Shown piece by piece: positions 9,032 through 17,876 of a stretch of 63,170 nt of DNA. Source of the DNA: an uncultured Saccharospirillaceae bacterium (GTDB taxonomy: Bacteria > Pseudomonadota > Gammaproteobacteria > Pseudomonadales > Natronospirillaceae); contig CAJXZL010000008.1 of NCBI GenBank assembly GCA_913063165.1, positions 1 to 63,170 of the forward strand, written 5' to 3'. The notes below the pieces were generated by a model, which was not told the origin of the DNA, did no database searches, and worked only from the letters and a program-made list of their open reading frames with translations. Position 1 is the stretch's first letter. Each line of letters starts with the position of its first letter. The translations under genes were made by a program, and so were the position numbers.

Positions 9032-10083
9032 GTCAGGAGCCTCCCCATGCGATAGTAGCGGATAATCAAAAATACAAAGTAACTGCCGCCGACAATCGAG
9101 GTGATGACACCCACCCTGATTTCATAGGGTGCGATCATCCAGCGGCCAATGAGGTCGCAGAGCAACACAAACACCGCTCCCACGATCATCGATAGGGGTA
9201 ACAACGTGCGGTGGTCTGGACCCAATACCAAACGAACAAAATGGGGCACCATCAATCCCACGAATCCTATTGGACCGGCCATTGATATGGCCAAAGAGGT
9301 TAACAAAGCGGTATAGAGCAAGACGAGAAACTTAATGCGCGATACGGGGAGTCCCATACCATGCGCGTTTTCCTCACCGAGCGACAACACATTCAAGGAT
9401 TGGCCGAGTCGCACCGTTAGCAACGCGATCACGATCATTATGGGCCCTGGCCAAACAATGTGCTGCCACATCCGTCCTTCCAAGCCACCCATGGTCCAGA
9501 AAATGAATTGGCTGATTTCGTATTCCTGCGAAAACATCAACACCGCGGAAACCGCGCCGCCCAACAAACTCGACACCGCCAATCCGGCCAAAATCAAAAA
9601 CAACAACTGCATAACGCCAGCGCGGCCCGCCAAAGCAAAAACAAATGCCGCTGTGAGGAGGCCGCCCACAATCGAAAAACCAGGAATCATTAACGGATGA
9701 ATGGATGCCACACCCAAGGATATGGCAATAACAGCACCTAAGCTGCTGCCAGCACTGATACCCATAATATCGGGGCTTGCCATGGGGTTTTTAAACAGTC
9801 CCTGCATCGCGGCTCCCGCCAAGGCCAATCCACCGCCCGCCAAAATAGCGGCCAATGCACGCGGGCCTCGGATATAGAACAAGATAGCAACGACCTTGGG
9901 ATGGGCGTCACGGGCTGCTGATTCACCCTCGGTGACTGCGATATAAAGGGTTTCAATAATATCTGATAGGGGCAGCGGTACTGCCCCTAATGAAAGGTAG
10001 GCTGCCAAGATGCCCAGACTGACAAACAGCATTGCAGACACCTTGATCGGTGTTGCCATACCTGCTTCAGACCGGTGCATCAT
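9028..10083 (-). CDS. btuC: FecCD-family permease of B12 importer
   Basis: Hydrophobic protein of 351 residues with about ten transmembrane helices and the FecCD signatures RGPRALAAILAGGGLALAG and GPIGFVGLMVPHFVR. In BtuC the equivalent glycine-rich L-loop region contacts the ATPase. It sits 7 bases after btuF and overlaps btuD by four, so the three products should be made together. The FecCD family also imports ferric siderophores and haem; the cobalamin riboswitch upstream is what points to corrinoids. A shorter start at the ATG at 10059 is possible. Confidence 0.87.
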   Translation of the reverse strand: MMHRSEAGMATPIKVSAMLFVSLGILAAYLSLGAVPLPLSDIIETLYIAVTEGESAARDAHPKVVAILFYIRGPRALAAILAGGGLALAGAAMQGLFKNPMASPDIMGISAGSSLGAVIAISLGVASIHPLMIPGFSIVGGLLTAAFVFALAGRAGVMQLLFLILAGLAVSSLLGGAVSAVLMFSQEYEISQFIFWTMGGLEGRMWQHIVWPGPIMIVIALLTVRLGQSLNVLSLGEENAHGMGLPVSRIKFLVLLYTALLTSLAISMAGPIGFVGLMVPHFVRLVLGPDHRTLLPLSMIVGAVFVLLCDLIGRWMIAPYEIRVGVITSIVGGSYFVFLIIRYYRMGRLLT

Positions 10084-10090
10084 CCGGCGG

Positions 10091-11020
10091 TCACTGTGCT
10101 GCGCTTACTGCATTAACAATATAGGCAACGGCTTCAACAATATATTGGCTGTAGCTCCCCGCCAATTTTTCCGGCACCTGCAAGATGTGGCCTTTTTGAA
10201 TGGCGCTGACGCCAGACAATGCTGGATCGGTGATAACCGACTGCTTAAAGGTCTCAGCACCAGCAGGATCGCCATACACCCAACCGGGTAAAAACAGCAG
10301 ATCAGGATTCACCGCAACGATGGCTTCTTTTGACAAGGACACCTGTCCATAGTCGCCAACTTCTAAGCTAGCAGCCGCGTTAATCAATCCCGATTGCTCC
10401 AAGATTTCATTCCACGTTGTGCCCACACCACTGGCAGATCCCCAGGTGTTATAGTCAATTCCAACGAGCTGCCGAGCCTTAATGGCAGCAATTTTAGGTG
10501 CCAAATCTGACAGACGGCTGTTCATGTCGGCAACCATTTTGTCGCCAGCGTTTTGCGCATCTAGCATCTGTGCGAGCTTGAGAATTTCTGCCTGAATGGC
10601 TGAAATACTGGTAGGGGTGTCGACCAGATAAACCGGAATGCCTGCATTCCGTAGTTGCGCCACCTTGCCAGCCTCACTCCAATTCGCTGCAAAAACCAAG
10701 TCGGGGTAAATACCGACCAAGGCTTCAACATTAAAATCGAGTAGGGTGATGCCGGTTGGTAAGCGGTCTGCGATATTTGAATAGTTTGGGTCACTGGCCA
10801 AAAAGGTCATGGACACTATGCGTTTGTTATCCACCATGTGCTGCAATACTTCATCGGTAAACAATGACAATGAAGATATTTTTTGTGGGGCTTTTTTCAA
10901 TACGACTTCATTTCCCATACCGTCGATGACCGTCATCGGGTAGGAATTAGCAGCTAGAGAGGTTAGAGAAACACTGGCAAGCAAAAATATTGCGAGCATT
11001 TTAGAAATGATCGAAGGCAT
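10091..11020 (-). CDS. btuF: Periplasmic B12-binding protein of ABC importer
   Basis: Exported solute-binding protein of 309 residues with a cleavable signal peptide ending near residue 23 (SLAANS). The body is the BtuF/FecB fold: PQKISSLSLFTDEVL at the start of lobe 1, a long connecting helix at about 150-175, and PDLLFLPGW in lobe 2. The ATG is preceded by AGGAGC, 6 bases away. It is the first gene behind a cobalamin riboswitch, so synthesis should fall when intracellular B12 is plentiful. Conserved Glu residues that dock onto BtuC are plausible but I did not align them. Confidence 0.85.
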   Translation of the reverse strand: MPSIISKMLAIFLLASVSLTSLAANSYPMTVIDGMGNEVVLKKAPQKISSLSLFTDEVLQHMVDNKRIVSMTFLASDPNYSNIADRLPTGITLLDFNVEALVGIYPDLVFAANWSEAGKVAQLRNAGIPVYLVDTPTSISAIQAEILKLAQMLDAQNAGDKMVADMNSRLSDLAPKIAAIKARQLVGIDYNTWGSASGVGTTWNEILEQSGLINAAASLEVGDYGQVSLSKEAIVAVNPDLLFLPGWVYGDPAGAETFKQSVITDPALSGVSAIQKGHILQVPEKLAGSYSQYIVEAVAYIVNAVSAAQ

Positions 11021-11054
11021 GGTAGCTCCTGTAATTCATGCGCGTACAGATTAG

Positions 11055-11185
11055 AGTAAGCCAATCCCGTCTCCTGGCTTTCAACACATCTTTTAGCTGT
11101 TGATTACAGTGGCGCGTCCGCTGCGGATTTACACCGCATTCCGAAAGATTGGCGGCGGGAATTGGAACACCTAGAGGGGTGTGAG
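11055..11185 (-). ncRNA. Cobalamin riboswitch in the btuF leader
   Basis: Read on the minus strand, this leader has the parts of an RF00174-type cobalamin aptamer in the right order: a small 5' hairpin (ACACC/GGTGT), CCAATTCCCG, a GGAATGCGGTGTAAATCCGC hairpin, CGCCACTGTAA, and the B12 box GAAAGCCAGGAGACGGGA. The first and last elements pair (CCAAT-CCCG with CGGGATTGG; plus-strand 11156-11165 with 11061-11069), closing the aptamer. It ends about 40 bases before the btuF ATG, without an obvious intrinsic terminator, so control is more likely at ribosome access to the AGGAGC site. This is read by eye, not from a covariance search. Confidence 0.9.
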
Positions 11186-11232
11186 TCAAGGCGAGCTTGT
11201 CTGACCCACCATATTGACAGGTTAACGCGTAA

Positions 11233-12678
11233 TCAAAGCGCCGCAGATTTTTTCAATACCGCCAGTGACGCCAAGGCACGGGCCCGCGCCTCTCGATGGT
11301 CCACCATGGGCTCTGGATAGGATTGGTCGTGTGAAAGCGCATGGAGACCGGCCATGCCATGTATGGCCTTAGCTGGCACCGCCGCCAATTCTGGTACGAA
11401 CTGCCGAATAAAGGCTGCTTGCGGGTCAAATTTCATGCCTTGAGCAGATGGATTGAACATTCTGAAGTAAGGCTGCGCATCGCAGCCAGTACCAGCAGAC
11501 CACTGCCATCCGCCATTGTTTGCGGCATAGTCACCGTCTATCAAATGGGCAGCAAAAAACGCCTCGCCCCGACGCCAGTCGATCAACAGGTGTTTGGCAA
11601 GAAAGCTGGCTGCCACCATACGCAGTCGGTTGTGCATCCAACCGGTTTGTACCAGTTGACGCATCGCTGCATCGACCAAAGGATATCCCGTTCGGCCTTC
11701 TGCCCAAGCCTGAAATTCATCGGGTGCTGATCGCCAAGGGATGAGGTCGCCCAAGGCTTGATAATTCCCTCCCCTAGCAACTCGTGGCACTTCTCGCATC
11801 AAGTTTACATAAAACTCACGCCATACCAACTGCCTTACCCAGGGTCGTGCTGGGCTACCCTGATTAACCAATACGTCAGGGTATTCTGCCATAACAGCCG
11901 CAAGGCACTGGCGTGGACTCAAGATACCCATGGCCAAATAGTGAGACAACTGACTCGTACCTGGTACATTGGGCATGTCGCGATCTTGAGGGTAGAGCAC
12001 AATATCCTCAGCAACAAAGCGCGCCAAGGCTTCATGGGCAGCCGATTCACCACCCTGCCATTCCTGCACCAACGCTGTTGGCACTGGATGCCACGCGGCT
12101 AATGCATCATTGTTGCTCGACAACGGTGATAAGGTTTTAGGGGCGTGCGTCGGCCTGTTTGGCTCGGCCAAGGGTAAAACGGGATACACTGCGGCACGTT
12201 CAAACCAGCGGCGGCTATAGGGCGTAAACACCTTATAGCGTTCACCGGATAGGTTGCGAACATCGCCCAGAGGCAGAATGCCGCTGCTATCGATAACGCT
12301 CACTGGCAGACCGCTGGCACGCACCGCCTGATCTCGTTTGCGTTCATTCCATTCGATTTCAGTATTGGCATACAAAGCTGATAGGCCACAGGTATGGGCA
12401 TATTCTGCCAAACGATCAGGCACGGCTTCAAAATCAGTGCAACTTATTACGTCCAGTGGTATCCCGATATCATGCAAACGCTCGCCTAAAATCACGAGAT
12501 TTTGTCGCATAAAATCCAGCTGGTTGGTCGACGTACCATGCTGTAGATACTGGCCGGGGGTAATAATAAACACGGCGCGGACATCAGTACCTTGGGCTTC
12601 GGCGTGGTCGCAGGCCATACGCAATGCGGGATTGTCTTGCACTCGCAAGTCTTTACGAAACCACATCACCACGCTCAT
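11233..12678 (-). CDS. phrB: Class I CPD photolyase
   Basis: Deoxyribodipyrimidine photolyase of 481 residues that splits UV-induced cyclobutane pyrimidine dimers using blue light. The N-terminal antenna domain (about 1-130) begins MWFRKDLRVQDNPAL; the C-terminal FAD domain carries RPWVRQLVWREFY, WMHNRLRM, the SFLAKHLLIDWRRGE helix and GGWQWSAGTGCDAQPYFR, which includes tryptophans of the electron-transfer chain. Length matches E. coli PhrB (472). It follows the DUF523/DUF1722 gene after 36 bases on the same strand, an association also found in Pseudomonas-type genomes, and ends just before the B12 riboswitch. Confidence 0.93.
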   Translation of the reverse strand: MSVVMWFRKDLRVQDNPALRMACDHAEAQGTDVRAVFIITPGQYLQHGTSTNQLDFMRQNLVILGERLHDIGIPLDVISCTDFEAVPDRLAEYAHTCGLSALYANTEIEWNERKRDQAVRASGLPVSVIDSSGILPLGDVRNLSGERYKVFTPYSRRWFERAAVYPVLPLAEPNRPTHAPKTLSPLSSNNDALAAWHPVPTALVQEWQGGESAAHEALARFVAEDIVLYPQDRDMPNVPGTSQLSHYLAMGILSPRQCLAAVMAEYPDVLVNQGSPARPWVRQLVWREFYVNLMREVPRVARGGNYQALGDLIPWRSAPDEFQAWAEGRTGYPLVDAAMRQLVQTGWMHNRLRMVAASFLAKHLLIDWRRGEAFFAAHLIDGDYAANNGGWQWSAGTGCDAQPYFRMFNPSAQGMKFDPQAAFIRQFVPELAAVPAKAIHGMAGLHALSHDQSYPEPMVDHREARARALASLAVLKKSAAL

Positions 12679-12714
12679 CTGCGGCTTCCTTTTAGTATCG
12701 CGTTACTGCTCGTC

Positions 12715-13656
12715 TTAAAAGGCATAACGCAGCTTCAAACCCTGTGGATGAGGATTCAGATATACCTGATCTTGAATGTATGGCTCAGGGAAATGCCTCA
12801 GGTGGTGATTAATTAAGGTGATCGGCACCAATAATGGCTGAAGCCCAAGCCGATACTGGTCGATGGCTTCGTTCAACTCTGCTTTATCAGCGGCAGTAAT
12901 GTGCTTTTTAAAATAGCCCTGAATATGCTGCAGGGTGTTGCTGTGGTTTTTGCGCGTCGCTTGCGTTTTCAACACCGTCATAAAACCGATTTGATACTGG
13001 GCGGCTAAGGCATCGATGTCGTCGGACTTTTGCGCTAACAAGGGTCCTAACTTGCGATAACCCTCTGGGTCATGGGCCATCAACAAATATTTGTACCGTG
13101 CATGAAACTGGGTCAGTCGGTGTGCAGTCCAACCCTTTTTGGCCCATTGGCGCCATTCTTCGTAGGCATAAATGCGTGTGAAAAAATTCTCTCTGATGGC
13201 CATATCATGCAGACGACCCGTTTCTTCAACAGGTAACAACGGGAACCGTTCCATCAAATGACGTGCAAACACACCCACGCCGGTTTTTTCGGCAAACTGG
13301 GTACCCTCTCGATAGACGGAAACACGCTCCATCCCACAGGTAGGTGACTTGGCACAGAGTAAATAACCGCCCAGATCCTGCATTGTTTCTACTTTCTCGG
13401 CAGCGTATTGATTGAGTGGTTCGGTAACATTGACACTGTTGTCTGCGCTTTTGATCTGAATAAGGCCTTGGTTATCCACCAAGCGAATGGTCTTTCTGGG
13501 TGCGCCCATGCCAATGGCCATTTCTGGGCAGGTGGGAACAAATTCAAAGAAGGGTGCCATTTCCACAGTGGCGTATTGAGACAACTTGTGACCACCATCG
13601 TAACGCACTTGTTCACCCAACAAACAGGCACTTATCCCAATGCGAATCTTATCCAT
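12715..13656 (-). CDS. DUF523 and DUF1722 two-domain protein
   Basis: Cytoplasmic protein of 313 residues joining two domains of unknown function. DUF523 (about 1-150) opens with GISACLLGEQVRYDGGHK and contains cysteines at FVPTCPE and SPTCGMERV that could bind a metal or act as redox thiols. DUF1722 (about 190-305) contains the FHARYKYLLMAHDPEGYR helix. The fused form is known from proteobacteria, often next to photolyase genes as here, which suggests a stress or DNA-damage role, though the activity is not known. It is followed by phrB after 36 bases and is probably cotranscribed with it. Confidence 0.85.
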   Translation of the reverse strand: MDKIRIGISACLLGEQVRYDGGHKLSQYATVEMAPFFEFVPTCPEMAIGMGAPRKTIRLVDNQGLIQIKSADNSVNVTEPLNQYAAEKVETMQDLGGYLLCAKSPTCGMERVSVYREGTQFAEKTGVGVFARHLMERFPLLPVEETGRLHDMAIRENFFTRIYAYEEWRQWAKKGWTAHRLTQFHARYKYLLMAHDPEGYRKLGPLLAQKSDDIDALAAQYQIGFMTVLKTQATRKNHSNTLQHIQGYFKKHITAADKAELNEAIDQYRLGLQPLLVPITLINHHLRHFPEPYIQDQVYLNPHPQGLKLRYAF

Positions 13657-13731
13657 TAGCCCTACCCCTTGAAAAAATCAACGATATCCATGATACGCAG
13701 GTGGCGTCAGGTTAGATCATTAATTCCCTGA

Positions 13732-14238
13732 TTAGGACGCGCTGTCGACATCGATGCCGTCCCAGTAACCCACAACAGCATCTTGATGATAGCCTTTGCG
13801 CATCAACTTCACATCGACGCGTCCGGTGTCTGGAAACACCACCACTTCATTCGGATTTTTATTACCGATAATCAAATAGCGACAAGGCTGGCTAGAGCGG
13901 TTGATCAGTGCATGACCCACTTTTTGTCCAGCCGGAAAACAGACATGGTGACCGGGCAACATCAGGTAATCGCGATCCCCCAAAACCACCGTCAATTCAC
14001 CTTCCAACATATAAACCTGTTCTTCTTCCAAAAGGTGATAATGCGAAGGATTGGCCTGTTGTCCGGGCTGAAGCACCTCATTGGCAACACCTATTTGGGT
14101 TGCACCGCCATAGGCACTCAATGACTGAAAGGAAAGTCCAAAGCGTGCGCCTTGATTGAAGGTTTGCCAGGGTAGGTCGTTGCCATCAAAGGGCTCGAAA
14201 ATGCCCGCTTCGTTTTGGGAATTGTCAGGATCGCTCAT
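13732..14238 (-). CDS. Small cupin-domain protein
   Basis: Protein of 168 residues with one cupin beta-barrel. Motif 1 reads NPSHYHLLEEEQVYMLEGEL, giving the His-X-His and Glu metal ligands, and motif 2 is around LPGHHVCFPAGQKVGHAL, supplying the later His. The N-terminal region (DGNDLPWQTFNQGARFG) resembles cupin proteins associated with sugar-nucleotide or small-molecule metabolism, but no substrate can be named. It stands alone with its own SD-like AAGG upstream; the C-terminal residues after about 130 extend the barrel. Confidence 0.8.
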   Translation of the reverse strand: MSDPDNSQNEAGIFEPFDGNDLPWQTFNQGARFGLSFQSLSAYGGATQIGVANEVLQPGQQANPSHYHLLEEEQVYMLEGELTVVLGDRDYLMLPGHHVCFPAGQKVGHALINRSSQPCRYLIIGNKNPNEVVVFPDTGRVDVKLMRKGYHQDAVVGYWDGIDVDSAS

Positions 14239-14288
14239 GGTTAGCCTTCCTTCATGTGAGAAATTTTGTCAATAAATGACAGGCTTAA

Positions 14289-15638
14289 TTATTGGAGCAG
14301 TGCGTCGTCATTCATCCGGTGATAATGCCAGCCTAACGTCAGCCCGCGCACCGCCATAAACAGTGAAAAGGCCACCCAGAGCCCGGCATTGTCCCATGCA
14401 GACAACAGCAGCCACACAGGGAAAAAGATACCAAAGGTCGACAAAATCATGCTATTGCGCATCACGGACGCTCGAGTCAGTCCAATATAGATGCCGTCAT
14501 AGAGGTAACACCAACAGGCAATCAGGGGCAATGCCACCATCCACCACAAATAGCCTTGGGCAAATGTAACCACGCTGGGTACTGACGACATCATACGTAA
14601 CAATCCAGTGCCCGCCAGAGCGAAAAATAACGCATAAGCCAGTGCAAAGACGCCAGTCCAATACAGCGCTGCGGTGGTCGCCATCCTGATGCCTGAGGGA
14701 TTTCGTGCGCCCTTTGCCATGCCCACGCGGGCCTCTGCGCCATAAGCAATGCCATCTAATCCAAATGAAATCAGTAGCAGGAATCCCATCAGAATGGCAT
14801 TGGCCGCCACCACGGTATCCCCCAATCGCGCACCCTGGAAGGTCATAAAAGCGAATACGGCTTCTAAGCAAAGCGTCCGAATCAAAACATCACGATTGAG
14901 CCGCCCATAATGCCCAAGGGTTATTGGGTCTAGCACCAGAGCCCAGTTAGGCAGCAGTCGCATACCACGCGCTTTGCAGGTGACTAGCACCAACCACAGC
15001 CCCATTCCAAGAGCAGCATATTCAGCTATCAATGTGGCTAAGGCAACGCCCTGTACCTGCCACCCAAAAACCGGCACAAACAACAGATCCAAGCCAATAT
15101 TGATAACGTTGGTGAGAATGAGCAGCCACATCACCAAGCGCGCTTTTTGCATGCCCAATAGCCAACCCAATATCACCAGATTCATCAACGCGGCGGGAAA
15201 GCCCCATACCCGAATTTGCACATAGCGTTCGGCATACAACTGGACTTCCTCTGATCCGCCAGCAAGTGCCAACCCCATTCTTATCAAAGGCTGTTGTAAT
15301 AACAGCATGACAAGCGCAATAGCGCCTGCCACCACAATACCCCGCCACAGAACAACCACAGCCGCATCCGATTGATTGCCACCATAGGACTGAGCGGCGA
15401 GCCCTGTTGTGGTCATTCTCAAAAAACCAGCCAACCACAGTACCAACGTGATTAACATACTGCCAACAGCGGTACCGCCAAGAAAATAGGCATCCGCCAG
15501 ATGACCGACCACGGCGGTATCTACCAGTCCCAATAAAGGCACAGTGATATTAGAAAGGATCATCGGCAGACTGATTGCCAAGAGCGCTCGGTGTTCCGGC
15601 CACACTGATGGTTCTCGCCAAGGCTGAAATAGTTTCAT
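14289..15638 (-). CDS. MATE-family efflux transporter, DinF-like
   Basis: Integral membrane protein of 449 residues with about twelve helices, the size and pattern of multidrug and toxic-compound extrusion exporters driven by Na+ or H+. The N-terminal half contains the diagnostic segment PMILSNITVPLLGLVDTAVV followed by GHL, which is typical of the DinF branch. The second half repeats the fold from about residue 240. DinF-type proteins are linked to oxidative stress or export of small toxic compounds. It lies 50 bases downstream of nothing on its own strand and 50 bases before the cupin gene, so cotranscription with the cupin protein is unlikely because the order is MATE then cupin with a separate SD; it cannot be excluded. 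Confidence 0.9.
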   Translation of the reverse strand: MKLFQPWREPSVWPEHRALLAISLPMILSNITVPLLGLVDTAVVGHLADAYFLGGTAVGSMLITLVLWLAGFLRMTTTGLAAQSYGGNQSDAAVVVLWRGIVVAGAIALVMLLLQQPLIRMGLALAGGSEEVQLYAERYVQIRVWGFPAALMNLVILGWLLGMQKARLVMWLLILTNVINIGLDLLFVPVFGWQVQGVALATLIAEYAALGMGLWLVLVTCKARGMRLLPNWALVLDPITLGHYGRLNRDVLIRTLCLEAVFAFMTFQGARLGDTVVAANAILMGFLLLISFGLDGIAYGAEARVGMAKGARNPSGIRMATTAALYWTGVFALAYALFFALAGTGLLRMMSSVPSVVTFAQGYLWWMVALPLIACWCYLYDGIYIGLTRASVMRNSMILSTFGIFFPVWLLLSAWDNAGLWVAFSLFMAVRGLTLGWHYHRMNDDALLQ

Positions 15639-15784
15639 GGGGTCGCATGCCTGAGAGAATTTTGAAATATAGTAACAGCAGGTATAGCAGAAAGGACAGA
15701 CGGGAGGAGCAGGCAGAGCAAGATGAGTAGGCAGAGCGAGATAGGCTTTAAGAACACGGCAGACAGGGCGCTAAGGTTAGATCA

Positions 15785-15810
15785 AGGGCCAGCCTTCCCA
15801 GGCTAGCCCT
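15785..15810 (-). terminator. Stem-loop after gtsD-like gene
   Basis: AGGGCCAGCC-ttccca-GGCTAGCCCT forms a stem of nine pairs with one mismatch, 19 bases past the last gene of the sugar importer operon. The T tract is poor, so it may be a weak or Rho-assisted end or an mRNA-protecting hairpin. Confidence 0.45.
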
Positions 15811-15828
15811 ATAAACAACACAGTCTGC

Positions 15829-16941
15829 TTACAAAATACGTTCTTCTGTTTTCAGGTGAAAGAATACCGCCTTTTCCATATTAAACATCAAGTCCATCAT
15901 TTGACCCGGCGCTTTGGCTTCAGCCGGATGCACTCGGCAATTCACTTCTTGGCCGTTCAGGTATACCAGAACCAGGGTATCTGCCCCGGTCGGCTCGGTC
16001 ACTTCAACTTTGCAAGGCACAATAACCGTATGTTCATTGTCCATCATGTGCGGAATAGAATGGGTAATTTGCTCAGGTCTAACACCCATAATAACGTCTT
16101 GCCCCAGTGCAGATGCCAATGTTGTTGGTGGGTTTTGGATCGGCAGCGAGAAGTGATTATCACCGTTAGAGATTTTGGCAATAAATTGTTGCTGCTCTTG
16201 CTCGATACGACATTGAATGAAATTCATAGACGGTGAACCCATGAAGCCCGCGACAAAGATATTGGCTGGGTCGTCATAGACTTCTTGTGGGCTGGCAAAT
16301 TGCTGCAACACGCCATCCTTCATCACCGCAATGCGATCTGCCAGTGTCATGGCCTCGATTTGATCGTGGGTCACATAAACGATGGTGGTAGCCAATCGCT
16401 GGTGCAACTTTTTAATCTCGGTGCGCATTTCTACCCGTAGCTTGGCATCTAAGTTCGACAGTGGCTCATCAAATAAATAGACCTTTGGTTGACGCGACAG
16501 CGCACGGCCCATGGCAACTCGCTGACGTTGGCCACCAGAAAGCTGTGAAGGCTTGCGATCGAGCAAATGGGTGATTTGCAGCAGTTCTGCAACGCGGTTC
16601 ACTTCTGTCTCGATATCCGCCTTTGGAATCTTGCGAATTTCTAATCCAAACGCGATGTTTTTGCGCACCGTCATATTGGGATACAGCGCATAGCTTTGAA
16701 AGACCATCGCAATATCGCGGTCTTTTGGGGCTGCGTGGGTCACTTCCGTATCGGCAATCGCGATACGACCCGTGGTCACTTCTTCTAGCCCAGCAATACA
16801 GTTAAGCAGGGTAGATTTACCACAACCCGAAGGCCCAACCAAGATGACCAGCTCTCCATCTTTGATATCTAAATTGATACCCTTTAATACCTGTGTTTTG
16901 CCAAAGGTTTTTACTACGTTATCAATGGTTAATGATGCCAT
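15829..16941 (-). CDS. gtsD: Sugar ABC importer ATPase (GtsD/MalK/UgpC type)
   Basis: ATPase of a CUT1 carbohydrate importer, 370 residues. The ABC domain (1 to about 235) has Walker [10 protein letters not shown], signature [15 protein letters not shown] and Walker [19 protein letters not shown]-terminal OB-like (TOBE) regulatory domain of the MalK type follows from about 240, with VMGVRPEQI. Proteins of this type are often shared between several sugar importers. It is the last gene of the gts operon, 44 bases after the second permease. The gts name follows the binding protein's resemblance to Pseudomonas GtsA. Confidence 0.87.
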   Translation of the reverse strand: MASLTIDNVVKTFGKTQVLKGINLDIKDGELVILVGPSGCGKSTLLNCIAGLEEVTTGRIAIADTEVTHAAPKDRDIAMVFQSYALYPNMTVRKNIAFGLEIRKIPKADIETEVNRVAELLQITHLLDRKPSQLSGGQRQRVAMGRALSRQPKVYLFDEPLSNLDAKLRVEMRTEIKKLHQRLATTIVYVTHDQIEAMTLADRIAVMKDGVLQQFASPQEVYDDPANIFVAGFMGSPSMNFIQCRIEQEQQQFIAKISNGDNHFSLPIQNPPTTLASALGQDVIMGVRPEQITHSIPHMMDNEHTVIVPCKVEVTEPTGADTLVLVYLNGQEVNCRVHPAEAKAPGQMMDLMFNMEKAVFFHLKTEERIL

Positions 16942-16985
16942 GAATATTTATACCCCATACCTATGTTGGCCTGTTGCCAATCAGA

Positions 16986-17876
16986 TTAACCCTTCACTGC
17001 ACCAGCAGTCAGGCCCTTAACAAAATACTTACCCGCGACGATATAGACGAAGATTGTTGGCAATGCCGCAATAATCGCGCCAGCCATATCTACGTTATAG
17101 CGTTTTTCACCGGTTGAACTGTTAACCATATTGTTCAGACCAACGGTCACCGGCTGAGAGTCAGGATCACTAAACACCACACCAAATAGGAAGTCATTCC
17201 AAATTTGGGTAAATTGCCAAATAACCGACACCACAATAATAGGCGTCGAGAGCGGTAAAATAATGCGGAAAAATATCACCCAAAAGTCCGCTCCATCTAA
17301 TTTGGCGGCCTTAATCAATTCACCCGGAATACTGACGTAGTAGTTTCTGAAAAACAGCGTCGTGAAGGGCAGACCATAAATGATGTGCACAAAAATTAAA
17401 CCAGGCAATGATCCCGCAATGCCTAGTTTTCCGAGTGTTTGAGACATAGGCAGTAAAATGGCTTGAAAGGGCAAGAAACACCCAAACAAAATGAAGGCAA
17501 AAAAGATTTCGCTGCCTTTAAATTTCCAAAAGCTGAATATATAACCATTCAGTGCGCCCAATACCGTAGAGATAAACACCGCCGGAAAAACCATTAAAAT
17601 GGAATTGATAAAATAAGGTCTAAGGCCTTTATCGGTTCGTGCACCAATTTGGGCTTGGCTCCACGCTTCTGTCCAGGCTTCAGTTGAAAAAGCTTTCGGC
17701 CATTCAATTAACTGACCCAACCGAATTTCATTCATCGAACGAAACGATGTCAGTACCATCAATACCAGTGGCAACAAGTAAAACAATGCAAAAATAGCGA
17801 GTAACGCATATAAAATGGCTCTAGCACTAAGGTCTTGATACTTACGGTCCTTCAGAACCATGGCTTGTTTAGTCAT
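16986..17876 (-). CDS. gtsC: Sugar ABC importer permease 2 (GtsC/MalG type)
   Basis: Membrane protein of 296 residues with six helices, the MalG-type half of a CUT1 permease. The cytoplasmic EAA loop reads LIKAAKLDGADFWVIFFRIILP, which docks on the ATPase. It ends in the short GLTAGAVKG tail typical of MalG-type subunits. The start overlaps the end of gtsB by eight bases, indicating coupled translation. Confidence 0.9.
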   Translation of the reverse strand: MTKQAMVLKDRKYQDLSARAILYALLAIFALFYLLPLVLMVLTSFRSMNEIRLGQLIEWPKAFSTEAWTEAWSQAQIGARTDKGLRPYFINSILMVFPAVFISTVLGALNGYIFSFWKFKGSEIFFAFILFGCFLPFQAILLPMSQTLGKLGIAGSLPGLIFVHIIYGLPFTTLFFRNYYVSIPGELIKAAKLDGADFWVIFFRIILPLSTPIIVVSVIWQFTQIWNDFLFGVVFSDPDSQPVTVGLNNMVNSSTGEKRYNVDMAGAIIAALPTIFVYIVAGKYFVKGLTAGAVKG

